NCBI RefSeq assembly: GCF_900635775.1
Contig: NZ_LR134167.1
Span: 124,001-188,000, forward strand
DNA length: 64,000 bases
From: Avibacterium volantium
GTDB lineage: Bacteria; Pseudomonadota; Gammaproteobacteria; Enterobacterales; Pasteurellaceae
Reading direction: 5' to 3'
Positions 28,301 through 37,072 of this stretch are shown here, piece by piece. The position numbers and the translations under genes are program-made. A model generated the notes under the pieces. It had not been told where the DNA came from, searched no databases, and was given only the letters and a program-made list of their open reading frames with translations. Within the stretch, counting starts at the first letter, position 1. Every line of letters starts with the position of its first letter.

Positions 28301-29006
28301 TGAGTTTTTCTCTGCGAGAAGTGCGATTACCATCATCTTTTACAGTATCAATGAGCTGATTTGCTAGTGCTATATCATCTTTGACACCAGCAACTTTGAG
28401 CTCTTCTTCTGTGAAGTTCCAATTGGAGTAATAGGCCATAACGCCGTTTTCTTGAAGCAGTGGGCGCGCGTTGGACCAATATGGTAAGGCATTCTCAACA
28501 TTGGATTTTGACTTGCTTCCAATAGCCACACTACCATCAAACAAAGCGGTGGCACCGTCTCCCAAAACGGTTACATCATTTGCAATGGTAGGAGATTGCG
28601 CACCGCTACTATTACGTCTGATAGTAACATTATTACCAATAATTACACTACCATAACTTGTACCAGCATTCGTGTCCCCTATTACAATTGTAGTATCTTT
28701 GCCTCCTTGCTCCAGAAGCTTAACACTGCCCGTTTTTTCTGTTACGTCTGTTTCTGCAAAGGCCTGATTTGGCAGTTGTAAAACGCCGATAGCACTTAAT
28801 ATGTAAAGTGATACTTTGGATAATTTAAAGAACTCTAAACGTTGCTCAGGAGGAGCTCGTAGCCCATCGATATCGGCTTGTTCCGCCTGTGGGCTCAGTA
28901 CTACATCAACTTGCGACTTCTGTTTGCCTCTGCGACGGGTAAGTTCAGATACAACAACAAATGCCTGACGTGCGGTGCTCCAGATAATTTTATAAATGTT
29001 ATTCAT
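25329..29006 (-). CDS. trimeric autotransporter adhesin, N-terminal part (truncated by frameshift)
   Basis: A 1225-residue frame from the ATG at 29006. It begins with the extended signal peptide region (ESPR) typical of very large autotransporters (MNNIYKIIWSTARQAFVVVS), then a hydrophobic core and a cleavage site after QAFA (residue 84). The rest is YadA-like beta-roll head repeats (SVAIGSKSKS, GIALGYGAQAG, NSVALG-type) and neck motifs (DSDAVTVAQL, DTDAVNVAQL). It ends at a TAA at 25329-25331, two codons after a perfect 8-bp tandem duplication. As written the product lacks the collagen stalk and the anchor and would be released in the periplasm and lost. Confidence 0.92.
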   Translation of the reverse strand: MNNIYKIIWSTARQAFVVVSELTRRRGKQKSQVDVVLSPQAEQADIDGLRAPPEQRLEFFKLSKVSLYILSAIGVLQLPNQAFAETDVTEKTGSVKLLEQGGKDTTIVIGDTNAGTSYGSVIIGNNVTIRRNSSGAQSPTIANDVTVLGDGATALFDGSVAIGSKSKSNVENALPYWSNARPLLQENGVMAYYSNWNFTEEELKVAGVKDDIALANQLIDTVKDDGNRTSRREKLTAKIEELAKTAESQFAGDTRDKEIALSNFKNKLSVLSSLIQQTSSTKPDGAGLLAGLASTGGVSVGDVEKGVFRQIHGVAAGRADSDAVTVAQLREVAPRYMSVKGNDDGSVQPNYLNDGATGLNSVAIGAQAAAESDLGIALGYGAQAGDNAELLRLNEIYKDPKNIELAKSDALRSLLPFGSIKDLENNANGAKGDVFSSGREVAIGGGNALGRQAISITQEDGGRALGGGAINIGTYIVQGHGALGIGGYGELYGMNSTSIGGGNFVAGQGLNVLGHGIQSNGNFNNIMGDQVQVTGGYNTVLGAQNVISVEKTAPYSDLLTILDKGYNHIIGNSVRSAGQYNAILGNSSQNQGDNNTLLGNTNKVAGDKQLLLGHENTIVGEHNSAIGSGTMTFGVDNILIGSDVRGVDNSLIRAFEGRTNLEKGIGILSGDTINNQDLGKYALRNAVALGNQTTVAVDGGVALGSNAVAAQGAMQQGYNPKDNSTIVDALVSRFVENALSTNDMLQYDSKSDPDYKANQEQTLRFLIDNFGDEDEESQAYFKELVHSYNVTQDDLKNALQRRLDQLQHGEQSTTAYQQLTEEQKAAVDDLFNGIANTRFSSFLKDPNMIAAVKEGQANRQKATWQATESAVSLGGMKDGKVITRQITNLAAGSEDTDAVNVAQLKAAQTHYVSINGTETEGYSNFANEGANYAPHSIAIGEGAKTVDLADFFAEKYLNTEKYDSLYTGRMAGPFIRQSSIKEMYQRWKNTVIAYLTDNAIGKKTADELSTMDAFQLGKYVTSLADQIDENVLIDKLKSNGAFGEGSVALGHNAKAAGMNNIAIGKNAQAVSGLAEDAIAIGTDARTFDKGIALGKHAISGGGISIGPNAQSSGPNNGLQEGIAIGIDAHAGVNSVLVGNHNLATGFNSVGLGNHLQVNYLSVAVGEGANAGRLSSSDPRLRNLESVTNTTSLGYHSKSAMPFDVAVGAHSTTDKNKVDYDVMMVP
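25338..25353. repeat. 8-bp perfect tandem duplication that breaks the adhesin frame
   Basis: CATCATAA occurs twice in direct tandem (25338-25345, 25346-25353); on the coding strand this is two copies of TTATGATG. Eight is not a multiple of three, so the second copy shifts the frame and exposes a stop 7 bp later. With one copy the codons run Asp-Tyr-Asp-Gly-Ser-Val-Arg-Ile-Asn straight into the downstream frame. The total then becomes 11607 bp, exactly 3869 codons including the stop. Confidence 0.93.
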
Positions 29007-29702
29007 TCTTTTGTTCTCATCAATAAGTTAGTCATTTAGTAAACACAGCGCAACGCTGTCTAACTAAAATGCTAAAGGGGTTAATATGTTATGTTGTCAA
29101 TGAAAATCGCTGTGTTATACGATTGTGTTATACGAATAAGGTTGCCGCTTTGCTATTCCATATATGCCATAGTAAAGTGCGGTGTTTTTTTTCGCGTTTT
29201 TTGCCAAGACCGAAGCGCCTTGAAGCTAAAAAAGCGACAAAAGAGATGCGTAATTCCCTTTGTAACAGGGAAAGACATACAGAAAAAAATAGGGAAAGGG
29301 AAAATGAATGTAACGCGCGCGGAAAATTCACGTAACCCATTGATTATAAAGATGCTTAAGCGATTCCAAGTAGCATTAAGAAAGGATTTGTCAAGTCTTT
29401 TTACCATTATAATTTCTTTTTTGCCTCAGACGGTTGATTTTTGTACTAAAAGATTGGGAATTATAACAGCAAAAAAAGATTTAGCTAGCAAATTTACGCA
29501 AAATTTTGCAAATTATCGCAATATTACTGCCTAAACACCTACTAAAGCGTAGAAAGGTGCGGGTGATTTCAACCCTGTTCAGTGAAAAAAGAAAACAAGA
29601 TGAGGCGTTTCTTTATTGCATCAGCATTAATTCATTTGAGGTTGGATAGGGTGGGAGGAAGCCTGCAGTTTATTTTGCCATTTAGACTTCCCGTGCGATT
29701 TG
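29007..29702. other. 696-bp gap between hslO and the adhesin gene
   Basis: No convincing gene is seen. Several frames of 60-147 codons are open on both strands, but their products are low-complexity and match nothing I know. The part next to the adhesin holds a hairpin at 29045-29059 (ACAGCG/CGCTGT), a TTGACA on the minus strand (29095-29100) without a good -10, and a 12-bp direct repeat at 29111-29135. An uptake signal is at 29175-29183. The remainder (29200-29700) is A/T-rich without clear signals. Confidence 0.6.
29111..29135. repeat. 12-bp direct repeat upstream of the adhesin gene
   Basis: TGTGTTATACGA occurs at 29111-29122 and 29124-29135, a 13-bp pitch with one base between copies. 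The copies lie 105-130 bp upstream of the adhesin start, just above a TTGACA. They may be regulator half-sites on adjacent helical turns or a short tandem duplication. Confidence 0.6.
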
Positions 29703-30569
29703 TTAGGTTGAGCGGCGGAGTTTTTCAATTGTATCTTTATTAAAGAAATAATGCGTGCCACAACATTCGCATTGCATATCGATGCTGCCGTTGTGTTCGG
29801 CGAGAATTTCGTCAATTTCGTTTTCTGGTAATAACAGTAATGCACCGCCTGAACGTTCTTGGGTGCAACCACAGAAAAACTCTACATTTTGTGCAGGGTA
29901 AATTTCCACGGTTTCTTCGTGATATAAACGGTAAAGCATTTCTTCTGCACTTAGGCCAAAGATTTCTTCATCTTTTACCGTTGCTGTAAGAGTAGCAAGA
30001 TGCTCAAAATCGCCTTCTTCGCCCACGCCGTCTGGCATCACTTGCAATAACATTCCTGCCGCCACAGGTTCACCATTAAATTCGCCTGTACGGATAATTA
30101 ACTGGGTTTGTAACTGCTCAGAACGCACAAAATAATCTTCTAAACATTCCGTGATTGTCGGCTTGTCAAGGCTGATAACCCCTTGATAACGTTCGCCCTC
30201 ATTAGGTGTAATGGTGATGACCAACACGCCTTTGCCGATAAGCTCGCTTAGGCTCATTTCATCACGCACTTCGCCTTGCAAACGTGCCAACGCACGCATT
30301 TTTTGATCATCAGAGCCATTCACTAAAGCTAATGAAAGCGGGCCATCACCTTGAATTTGTACGGTAATGCTGCCGTTAAATTTTAGCGTTGCGGTTAAAA
30401 GACTGGTTGCCACCATCATTTCACCTAGTAGGTTTTGCACCACTTTCGGATAATGATGGGTGTTTAAAGTATCTTTAAAACTTTGATTTAAGCGCACCCA
30501 TTCACCACGCACCGCGCGGTTTTTAAATAAATAACGATAGAGTTTGTCGTTGTCAGCTTGATATGTCAT
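29703..30569 (-). CDS. hslO: redox-regulated chaperone Hsp33
   Basis: Cytoplasmic holdase activated by oxidation. It has 288 residues, a little shorter than the E. coli 292. The C-terminal zinc switch is present: CGC (Cys233, Cys235) and CECC (Cys267, Cys270 as the CxxC pair). An additional cysteine (269) sits inside the pair. The N-terminal domain carries the conserved LLTATLKFNGSITVQIQGDGP. It is downstream of hslR on the same strand, the usual arrangement. The adhesin island begins after it. Confidence 0.97.
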   Translation of the reverse strand: MTYQADNDKLYRYLFKNRAVRGEWVRLNQSFKDTLNTHHYPKVVQNLLGEMMVATSLLTATLKFNGSITVQIQGDGPLSLALVNGSDDQKMRALARLQGEVRDEMSLSELIGKGVLVITITPNEGERYQGVISLDKPTITECLEDYFVRSEQLQTQLIIRTGEFNGEPVAAGMLLQVMPDGVGEEGDFEHLATLTATVKDEEIFGLSAEEMLYRLYHEETVEIYPAQNVEFFCGCTQERSGGALLLLPENEIDEILAEHNGSIDMQCECCGTHYFFNKDTIEKLRRST

Positions 30570-30714
30570 TTTGTCCTCAATAAATCTTTAGGTTACGCCA
30601 TTTGCTGAGTGAATTAAGAAAAGAATAGATTTCGCTTTAGGAATATGTCCCCACGATGCCTACACTCAGCTTGGCAATGGGCTTAATATTGGGACGATTT
30701 TGTCAAACACAAGA

Positions 30715-31134
30715 TCAATCCTGATATTTAAACTTAAGCAAATCTCGCCGCTCTTTTTTATTTGGACGGCGTTCAGGATTTGGCATTGAAAGGGCATTGT
30801 TCTTACGCGCAATCGCCCACTTTTCCCGTTTTTCCACACTTTGCGCTGTTTCTTGATACAACAGTTGCGCCTCTGGTGCGCCACGGCGTTGAGTGGAAAG
30901 GGCAAGCACTTGCACTTCTTTTTCTTCATTACCTTGACGTAATTTAATCAACGCCCCCACTTCCACCGTTTTGTTCGGCTTGGTACGCTGATTGTTATAA
31001 TGTACCTTACCGCCGTCAATCATCTCTTTGGCAATGGTTCGCGTTTTATAAAAGCGCGCTGCCCACAGCCATTTGTCCAAGCGAACCTCGTTATCTTCTT
31101 TATTATCTCGTTGCTTTGCAGAATTTTTTGCCAT
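30715..31134 (-). CDS. hslR: heat-shock protein Hsp15, S4-domain RNA-binding protein
   Basis: Binds 50S subunits that carry a stalled nascent chain with tRNA and helps recycle them. It has 139 residues. The S4-type RNA-binding fold is at about residues 17-75 (VRLDKWLWAARFYKTRTIAKE). A basic C-terminal tail follows (ERRPNKKERRDLLKF). An AAGGGG ribosome site precedes the ATG. Together with hslO it forms the conserved hslRO pair, with 145 bp between them. Confidence 0.96.
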   Translation of the reverse strand: MAKNSAKQRDNKEDNEVRLDKWLWAARFYKTRTIAKEMIDGGKVHYNNQRTKPNKTVEVGALIKLRQGNEEKEVQVLALSTQRRGAPEAQLLYQETAQSVEKREKWAIARKNNALSMPNPERRPNKKERRDLLKFKYQD

Positions 31135-31276
31135 TTTGCTTTTCCCCTTATTTTTAAAGTGCGGTGTTTTTTTCCGTATTTTATGCCATAAGACAAGATT
31201 TAGACAAAAATTTGATCCGAACTAATAAAATTCAGATAGAATGAAGCATTTTTATAACAAAATCGAGGAAAAAACG

Positions 31277-33296
31277 ATGCAACATTCAACTTCTTCGCCT
31301 AGTTTGAAAGAGCTGACCTTTCGCGGAATGTTCTTAGGGGCGTTAATTACGGTGATTTTCACCGCATCAAATGTTTATCTTGGGCTAAAAGTGGGGCTGA
31401 CGTTCGCCTCATCAATCCCTGCCGCAGTAATATCAATGGCGGTGCTGAAAATGTTTTCAGGTTCAAATATCTTAGAAAATAATATGGTGCAAACCCAAGC
31501 CTCAGCCGCGGGTACGCTTTCTTCAGTGATTTTCGTCATCCCAGGATTGTTGATGATGGGATACTGGCAAGACTTTTCCTTTTGGCAAACCTTATTAATT
31601 TGTGCTGCTGGGGGGATTTTAGGGGTGATTTTCACCGTGCCACTACGCCAAGTGATGGTGGCGAAAAGTGATTTACCTTATCCAGAAGGCGTTGCCGCTG
31701 CAGAAATTCTCAAAGCGGGCAACCACGAAGAAGGAAAAGGCGATAGTGGCATTAAAGAGATCGCAGCAGGTGGTGTGATTGCCGCGGTGGTGAGCTTTGC
31801 CACCAATGGATTACGCCTGATTGCCGATGGTGCAAGTCTGTGGTTTAAAGGGGGAAATGCCGTTTTCCAAGTGCCGATGGGCTTCTCCCTCGCCTTATTA
31901 GGGGCAGGTTATTTAGTGGGAATTGTAGGGGGTATCGCCATTTTAGTGGGAATTTTCCTCACTTGGGGCGTTGCTGTACCTTATTTCACCAGTGCCTCAC
32001 CAATGCCTGTGGACGCGGATATGGTGGGCTATGCGATGGGTATTTGGAAAAGTAAAGTGCGTTTTATCGGTGTGGGAACCATCGGCATTGCGGCAATTTG
32101 GACATTATTAGTGTTAATGAAACCGATGATCCAAGGAATGGCACAATCTTTCCGTGCGTTAAAAGATCCTTCTGCACAAACCAATGATCGCACACAACTT
32201 GATTTATCCCCTAAATCAATGATTTATATCACAATCGCCGCAATCGCCTTGATTATGGTGGCACTTCACCACTTCATTGCCCAAGCACCGATTGCCACAG
32301 AATATGCCTTATTATTCGTCATTGTATGTACCTTCTTAGCGGTATTTATCGGCTTTTTTGTTGCCGCAGCCTGTGGTTATATGGCGGGGCTTGTGGGATC
32401 ATCATCTAGCCCAATCTCAGGCATTGGGATTATTTCCGTGGTCATCACTTCCCTCACCTTATTCTTACTCGGTAAAATGACGGGCTTAATCGACTCGCCA
32501 GAGGGAATGAAATTTCTCACTGCATTGACCATTTTCACTGGTTCAATCGTCATCACCACCGCGGCGATTTCTAACGACAACCTGCAAGATCTCAAAACTG
32601 GATTGTTGGTGCAAGCCACCCCTTGGCGTCAACAAGTGGCATTAATTATCGGCTGTGTGGTAGGTGCGTTCGTCATCGCCCCCGTGCTAGAAATTCTCTA
32701 CCACGCCTACGGCTTCACAGGAGCATTACCACGTGCGGATATGGATCCAAGCCAAGCCCTCTGCCCCACAAGCCACCTTGATGACCACCATCGCCACAGG
32801 CATTTTCTCGAGCAATTTAGAATGGCGTTATATCTTTATGGGGATCGGATTAGGCTTAGCCCTCATCATCATTGATATGCTATTGAAAAAAGCCAGCCAA
32901 AATCGCTTTGCCCTGCCTGCCCTCGCTGTGGGAATGGGGATTTATTTACCTCCAGTTGTAAATATGCCTATCGTCATTGGTGCGGTGCTAGCTTGGTTTA
33001 TCAACCGACACTTAACGGCTTATGCACAACGCAACGGCAAAAATCTTAATGATGTGAAGAAAAAAGCAGAACGCTACGGCACCTTATTCGCCGCAGGTTT
33101 GATTGTGGGGGAAAGCTTAATTGGCGTGATTCTCGCCTTTATCATCGCCGCTTCTGTTACTTCTGGCGGCTCTGACGCACCACTTGCACTTTCATTAGAA
33201 AACTGGGACAGCACCGCAGAATGGCTAGGTTTAACGATGTTCCTTGCTGGCGTGGTGATTTACGCCCTTCGTGTATTGCGTGCGAAAAAAGGCTAA
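31277..33296 (+). pseudogene. OPT-family oligopeptide transporter, frameshifted
   Basis: An inner-membrane transporter of the OPT family with many hydrophobic segments (FRGMFLGALITVIFTASNVYLG; NNMVQTQASAAGTL; LPYPEGVAAAEIL are family signatures). I chose the ATG at 31277, which has a GAGG site, over 31241. The frame breaks at 32759-32762: the first frame runs on to a stop at 32875, and the rest of the protein (APQATLMTTIATGIF to the end at 33296) is in another frame. Adding two bases (one more CT) would restore a 673-residue protein. The break is either a real 2-bp loss or a sequencing error. A terminator follows at 33339. Confidence 0.85.
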
Positions 33297-33338
33297 AAAT
33301 TACACCGCACTTTAACATCTCATTATTTTATGAATAAT

Positions 33339-33362
33339 AAAGGGGCGATTGCCCCTTTTTCT
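33339..33362 (+). terminator. terminator after the OPT transporter gene
   Basis: AAAGGGGC / GCCCCTTT (33339-33346, 33351-33358) with loop GATT is followed by T's. It is a strong intrinsic terminator. Confidence 0.88.
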
Positions 33363-33379
33363 TTCCCCACTTTCACCCT

Positions 33380-33406
33380 TGCCTTTACTCCCCCCTTTGC
33401 TATACT
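33380..33406 (+). promoter_or_regulatory. cysQ promoter candidate
   Basis: TTGCCT and TATACT (33401-33406) are spaced by 16 bp, and a TG precedes the -10 by one base. It implies that the cysQ start lies downstream of about 33413 and argues against a start at the TTG at 33407. Confidence 0.55.
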
Positions 33407-33439
33407 TTGTGCCATTGTTTCATCATTTGGGCGGCCACT

Positions 33440-34246
33440 TTGTTATTCGATTCTTCTTTACTGCAATCCGTGTTGGCAATTGCTGAGCAAGCGGGCGATC
33501 ATCTTAATCGTTTTTATGGAAAAAATATCCGTCCGCAGCTCAAGGCAGACAATACGCCGGTTACCGAAGCGGATCTTTTTGTCAGTCAATTTTTAATTGA
33601 AAAACTCACCGCCTTAACGCCTGATATTCCTGTTTTATCGGAAGAAAATTGCAAAATTCCCTTTGCTGAACGGCAACAGTGGCAAACATATTGGCTAGTT
33701 GATCCCTTAGATGGCACGCAGCAATTTATTAATCGCACGGGGAATTTTTCTGTTTTGATTGCCTTGGTGCATCAACATCGCCCGGTGCTTGGGGTGATTC
33801 ATTCGCCGCAATCACAACATACTTACTATGCACTGCAAGGTGTAGGGGCATACAAAAAAACGCCGCAAAAAACCACCGCACTTAAAAAACAACCTGTTAA
33901 TCTTAACCACCCTATTCGCATTGCCGTTGGCTCACATTCCGCAAAAAACAAAGTGCGGTCGATTTTAAATCCAAATTTTCAATACGAGTTTCAGATTATC
34001 GGCTCAAGCGGCATTAAAAGCGCCTTGGTGGCAGAAGGCACGGCAGATTGTTATGTGCGTTTAGGGGAAACAGGCGAGTGGGATACCGCCGCGGCAGAAA
34101 TTATTTTAGCGGAAATGGGCGGTAAAATTTTTGATCCGCGTTTCCAGCCACTCACTTATAATCAGCGAGAAACCTTGGTGAACCCTGATTTTGTGATGGT
34201 GGCAGACGCACAGTTAAACTGGCACGATGTCTTTCAATTTAATTAA
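33440..34246 (+). CDS. cysQ: 3'(2'),5'-bisphosphate nucleotidase CysQ
   Basis: Inositol-monophosphatase-fold enzyme that removes the 3' phosphate from PAP/PAPS and so protects sulfur metabolism. The metal site motifs are visible: SEEN and WLVDPLDGTQQFINR (the DPxDGT signature), and WDTAAAEIIL near the C terminus. The start is uncertain, as no ATG is available. I chose the TTG at 33440 (268 residues), which has a GGGCGG stretch upstream. A longer frame from the TTG at 33407 overlaps the promoter. Family alignment begins around SVLAIAEQAGDHL. Confidence 0.82.
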   Translation: MLFDSSLLQSVLAIAEQAGDHLNRFYGKNIRPQLKADNTPVTEADLFVSQFLIEKLTALTPDIPVLSEENCKIPFAERQQWQTYWLVDPLDGTQQFINRTGNFSVLIALVHQHRPVLGVIHSPQSQHTYYALQGVGAYKKTPQKTTALKKQPVNLNHPIRIAVGSHSAKNKVRSILNPNFQYEFQIIGSSGIKSALVAEGTADCYVRLGETGEWDTAAAEIILAEMGGKIFDPRFQPLTYNQRETLVNPDFVMVADAQLNWHDVFQFN

Positions 34247-34316
34247 TCAGAACTATTGGTAATTTGCCAAATTTGGGCATATTATTACCACTCTTTTAAA
34301 AATGGATAGCAATCAT

Positions 34317-35810
34317 ATGACAAACCTCAACGCAGAAAAAAACTGTATCGTGATTTTTGGGGCTTCGGGCGATTTAACCCACCGTAAATTAATCCCCGCA
34401 CTGTACAATTTATACAAACTCGGGCGTTTAGCGGAAGATTTTTCAGTGCTAGGCGTAGCAAGAACAGAAATGACCGATGAGCAATTCCGTGAAAAAATGC
34501 GTCAGGCATTGATCAAAACGGAAAAAGCGGAAGGCGAGATGCTTGAGCATTTTTGTAGCCATCTGTATTACCAAACCATCAACACTTCTGATGCGAAAGA
34601 TTATGGCAAACTGGTGCCTCGCTTAGCGGAATTACACGAAAAATATCACACCGAAGGCAACACGCTTTATTATATGTCCACGCCGCCAAGCCTTTATGGC
34701 GTGATTCCAGAATGCCTTGCTGAACACGGTTTAAATACCGAAGAACATGGCTGGAAGCGTTTAATCGTGGAAAAACCGTTTGGTTACGACATTAAAACTG
34801 CCAAAACCTTAGATATTCAAATCCACCGTTTCTTTGAAGAGCATCAAATTTACCGTATAGACCATTATCTTGGTAAAGAAACTGTGCAAAACCTGTTGGT
34901 GTTGCGTTTTTCTAACGGCTTATTTGAACCTTTATGGAACCGCAACTTCATTGATTATATTGAGATCACTGGGGCTGAAAAACTTGGTGTGGAAGAGCGT
35001 GGCGGCTATTATGACGGTTCTGGCGCAATGCGTGATATGTTCCAAAACCACTTATTGCAAGTGTTGGCGATGATAGCCATGGAACCGCCTGCGATTATTA
35101 ACGCAGATTCAATGCGTGATGAAGTGGCAAAAGTGTTACATTGTTTACACCCACTAAGCGAAGAAGATTTAAAAAACAACCTTGTGTTAGGGCAATATAC
35201 TCGTGGTTTCATTAATGGCAAAGAAGTAAAAGGCTATCTTGAAGAAAAAGGTGTGCCGCCAGATTCTAATACGGAAACCTATATGGCACTGCGTTGCGAA
35301 ATTGACAACTGGCGTTGGGCAGGCGTGCCATTTTATGTGCGCACAGGAAAACGCTTACCTGCGCGCGTAACAGAAGTGGTTATTCATTTTAAAACCACAC
35401 CACACCCAGTATTTAGCCAAAATGCGCCAGAAAACAAATTGATCATTCGCATTCAACCTGATGAAGGCATTTCAATGCGTTTCGGTTTGAAAAAACCGGG
35501 GGCAGGCTTTGAGGCCAAAGAAGTGTCAATGGATTTCCGCTATGCGGATCTGGCACAACCAAGTTTATTAAGCGCTTACGACCGTTTATTGCTTGATGCA
35601 ATGAAAGGGGATGCTACCTTATTCGCGCGTACCGATGCCGTACACGCCTGCTGGAAATTTGTGCAGCCGATTTTGGATTACAAAGCCGCGCGCGGCCGTA
35701 TCTACGATTACGAAGCCGGCACTTGGGGGCCAACAGAAGCGGATAAACTGATTGCTCGCACAGGGCGCGTTTGGCGTAAACCCAGCGGTTTAATGAAGAA
35801 AAAAGTCTAA
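34317..35810 (+). CDS. zwf: glucose-6-phosphate 1-dehydrogenase
   Basis: First enzyme of the oxidative pentose phosphate pathway, producing NADPH. It has 497 residues from the ATG at 34317; an upstream ATG at 34302 has no ribosome site. The cofactor-binding GASGDLT is at 15-21, EKPFGYD at 152-158 and the active-site signature RIDHYLGKE at 180-188. pgl follows after a GC-rich hairpin, and gnd is 1.6 kb further on, so the three enzymes of the pathway are grouped here. Confidence 0.96.
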   Translation: MTNLNAEKNCIVIFGASGDLTHRKLIPALYNLYKLGRLAEDFSVLGVARTEMTDEQFREKMRQALIKTEKAEGEMLEHFCSHLYYQTINTSDAKDYGKLVPRLAELHEKYHTEGNTLYYMSTPPSLYGVIPECLAEHGLNTEEHGWKRLIVEKPFGYDIKTAKTLDIQIHRFFEEHQIYRIDHYLGKETVQNLLVLRFSNGLFEPLWNRNFIDYIEITGAEKLGVEERGGYYDGSGAMRDMFQNHLLQVLAMIAMEPPAIINADSMRDEVAKVLHCLHPLSEEDLKNNLVLGQYTRGFINGKEVKGYLEEKGVPPDSNTETYMALRCEIDNWRWAGVPFYVRTGKRLPARVTEVVIHFKTTPHPVFSQNAPENKLIIRIQPDEGISMRFGLKKPGAGFEAKEVSMDFRYADLAQPSLLSAYDRLLLDAMKGDATLFARTDAVHACWKFVQPILDYKAARGRIYDYEAGTWGPTEADKLIARTGRVWRKPSGLMKKKV

Positions 35811-35814
35811 CCCA

Positions 35815-35844
35815 ATCCCCCCGCTCTTACGGGAGCGGGGGGAT
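35815..35844 (+). other. GC-rich hairpin between zwf and pgl
   Basis: A perfect 12-bp stem (ATCCCCCCGCTC, 35815-35826, and its complement 35833-35844) with a six-base loop lies just after the zwf stop. No T run follows on the plus strand, so it is not a standard terminator. It may protect the upstream mRNA end or set the zwf to pgl ratio. Confidence 0.75.
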
Positions 35845-35858
35845 CTTCGGAGAACAGA

Positions 35859-36557
35859 ATGAACAACGTTATTTTTGAAAATGCGCAAAGTGCGGTGGAA
35901 AAAATCGCTGAAGAATTAAAGCAATACAGCCTTGAAGGTCGCCCTGTGCATATTTCGCTTTCAGGTGGCAGCACGCCAAAACTTTTGTTTAAAACCTTGG
36001 CAGCCGCACCGTACAACCAAGCTATCCAATGGAAAAGCTTGCATTTCTGGTGGGGCGATGATCGTATGGTTGTCCCTACTGATCCAGAAAGCAATTATGG
36101 CGAAGTGCAAAAATTATTGTTCGATCATATTGAGATTCCAGCAGAAAACATTCACCGCATTCGTGGTGAAGCCCCAGTGGAGCAGGAACTCGCGCGCTTC
36201 CAAAATGAACTGGCAGAAGTCGTGCCGAACGGCGAGTTTGATTGGATTATTTTAGGAATGGGGGCAGACGGGCATACCGCCTCATTATTCCCACATCAAA
36301 CCAATTTTGATGACGAAAATTTAGCGGTGATAGCCAAACACCCAGAAACAGGGCAAGTGCGAATTTCTAAAACCGCCAAATTGCTTGAGCAAGCCAAACG
36401 CATTACCTATTTGGTAACCGGTGCAGCAAAAGCAGAAATTTTAAAAGAAATCCAAAGCACACCTGCGGAAAATCTGCCTTACCCCGCGGCGAAAATCAAA
36501 GCAAAAAATGGCGTAACGGAATGGTATTTGGATAAAGACGCGGCGAAGTTGTTGTAA
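35859..36557 (+). CDS. pgl: 6-phosphogluconolactonase
   Basis: Hydrolyses 6-phosphogluconolactone, the second step of the pathway. It is a 232-residue protein of the NagB-fold (DevB/SOL) type, with HISLSGGSTPKLLF near the N terminus, FWWGDDRMVV and the catalytic-region motif ILGMGADGHTASLFP. A GGAG ribosome site lies 6 nt from the ATG. An uptake signal is embedded near the start of the gene. Confidence 0.95.
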   Translation: MNNVIFENAQSAVEKIAEELKQYSLEGRPVHISLSGGSTPKLLFKTLAAAPYNQAIQWKSLHFWWGDDRMVVPTDPESNYGEVQKLLFDHIEIPAENIHRIRGEAPVEQELARFQNELAEVVPNGEFDWIILGMGADGHTASLFPHQTNFDDENLAVIAKHPETGQVRISKTAKLLEQAKRITYLVTGAAKAEILKEIQSTPAENLPYPAAKIKAKNGVTEWYLDKDAAKLL

Positions 36558-36607
36558 TAAAATGAAAGTGCGGTGATTTTTTAGGAAATTTTTATTGGGA
36601 GAAAAAT

Positions 36608-37072
36608 ATGAAAAAATGGTTAATCATTCCAGCTGTACTATCACTTTCAAGTTGTACCTATTTAACTTGTTTAGATAATTTTGATGGTGCTGTACTACCG
36701 CAATGTCAAAAGCAACAACAACAGCAACCACAGGAAATTACAAGTATAGACCAAGTTCCTGAAGAAAACCGTCGAATCCCGAAATTCAAAATAGAAGGGG
36801 AAAAAGACGGTCCTTATATAACCAAAGCAGGCAATGGTCGAACTTTAAAAACTATTCTAAAAAATGGTTATTTTGATCAATATGTAGATATTTATCACCC
36901 AAATGGAAAACTTCATTCCCATACCCCAGTAAAAATGGGCGTTCCAGAAGGTTGGTCAACTGGCTACACTGAACAAGGTAAATTGAGAACTAAAGCCCTT
37001 TACGAAAAAGGAAGAATTATCAGAGCTCAACTTTATAACGAAAAGGGTGAAATGATTAAAGAGCTTAAATAA
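36608..37072 (+). CDS. lipoprotein with MORN/YwqK-like repeats
   Basis: A 154-residue protein with a lipoprotein signal (lipobox LSSC, Cys16) and a short poly-Gln stretch. The C-terminal part has short repeats of the kind seen in YwqK-type and MORN-variant proteins: DIYHPNGKLHSHTPV, GYTEQGKLRTKALYEKG and QLYNEKGEMIKE. Function is unknown. It is probably anchored in the outer membrane. Its stop overlaps the start of the nucleotidyltransferase gene by one base, so the two are translated together. The pair separates pgl from gnd. Confidence 0.75.
   Translation: MKKWLIIPAVLSLSSCTYLTCLDNFDGAVLPQCQKQQQQQPQEITSIDQVPEENRRIPKFKIEGEKDGPYITKAGNGRTLKTILKNGYFDQYVDIYHPNGKLHSHTPVKMGVPEGWSTGYTEQGKLRTKALYEKGRIIRAQLYNEKGEMIKELK

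Noticed and set aside
29091..29534. A 147-codon plus-strand frame upstream of the adhesin
   Set aside because: No recognisable domain, no ribosome site, low-complexity basic product; it overlaps the probable adhesin promoter region.
30666..30929. A minus-strand frame overlapping hslR
   Set aside because: It is an alternate frame of hslR with no homology.
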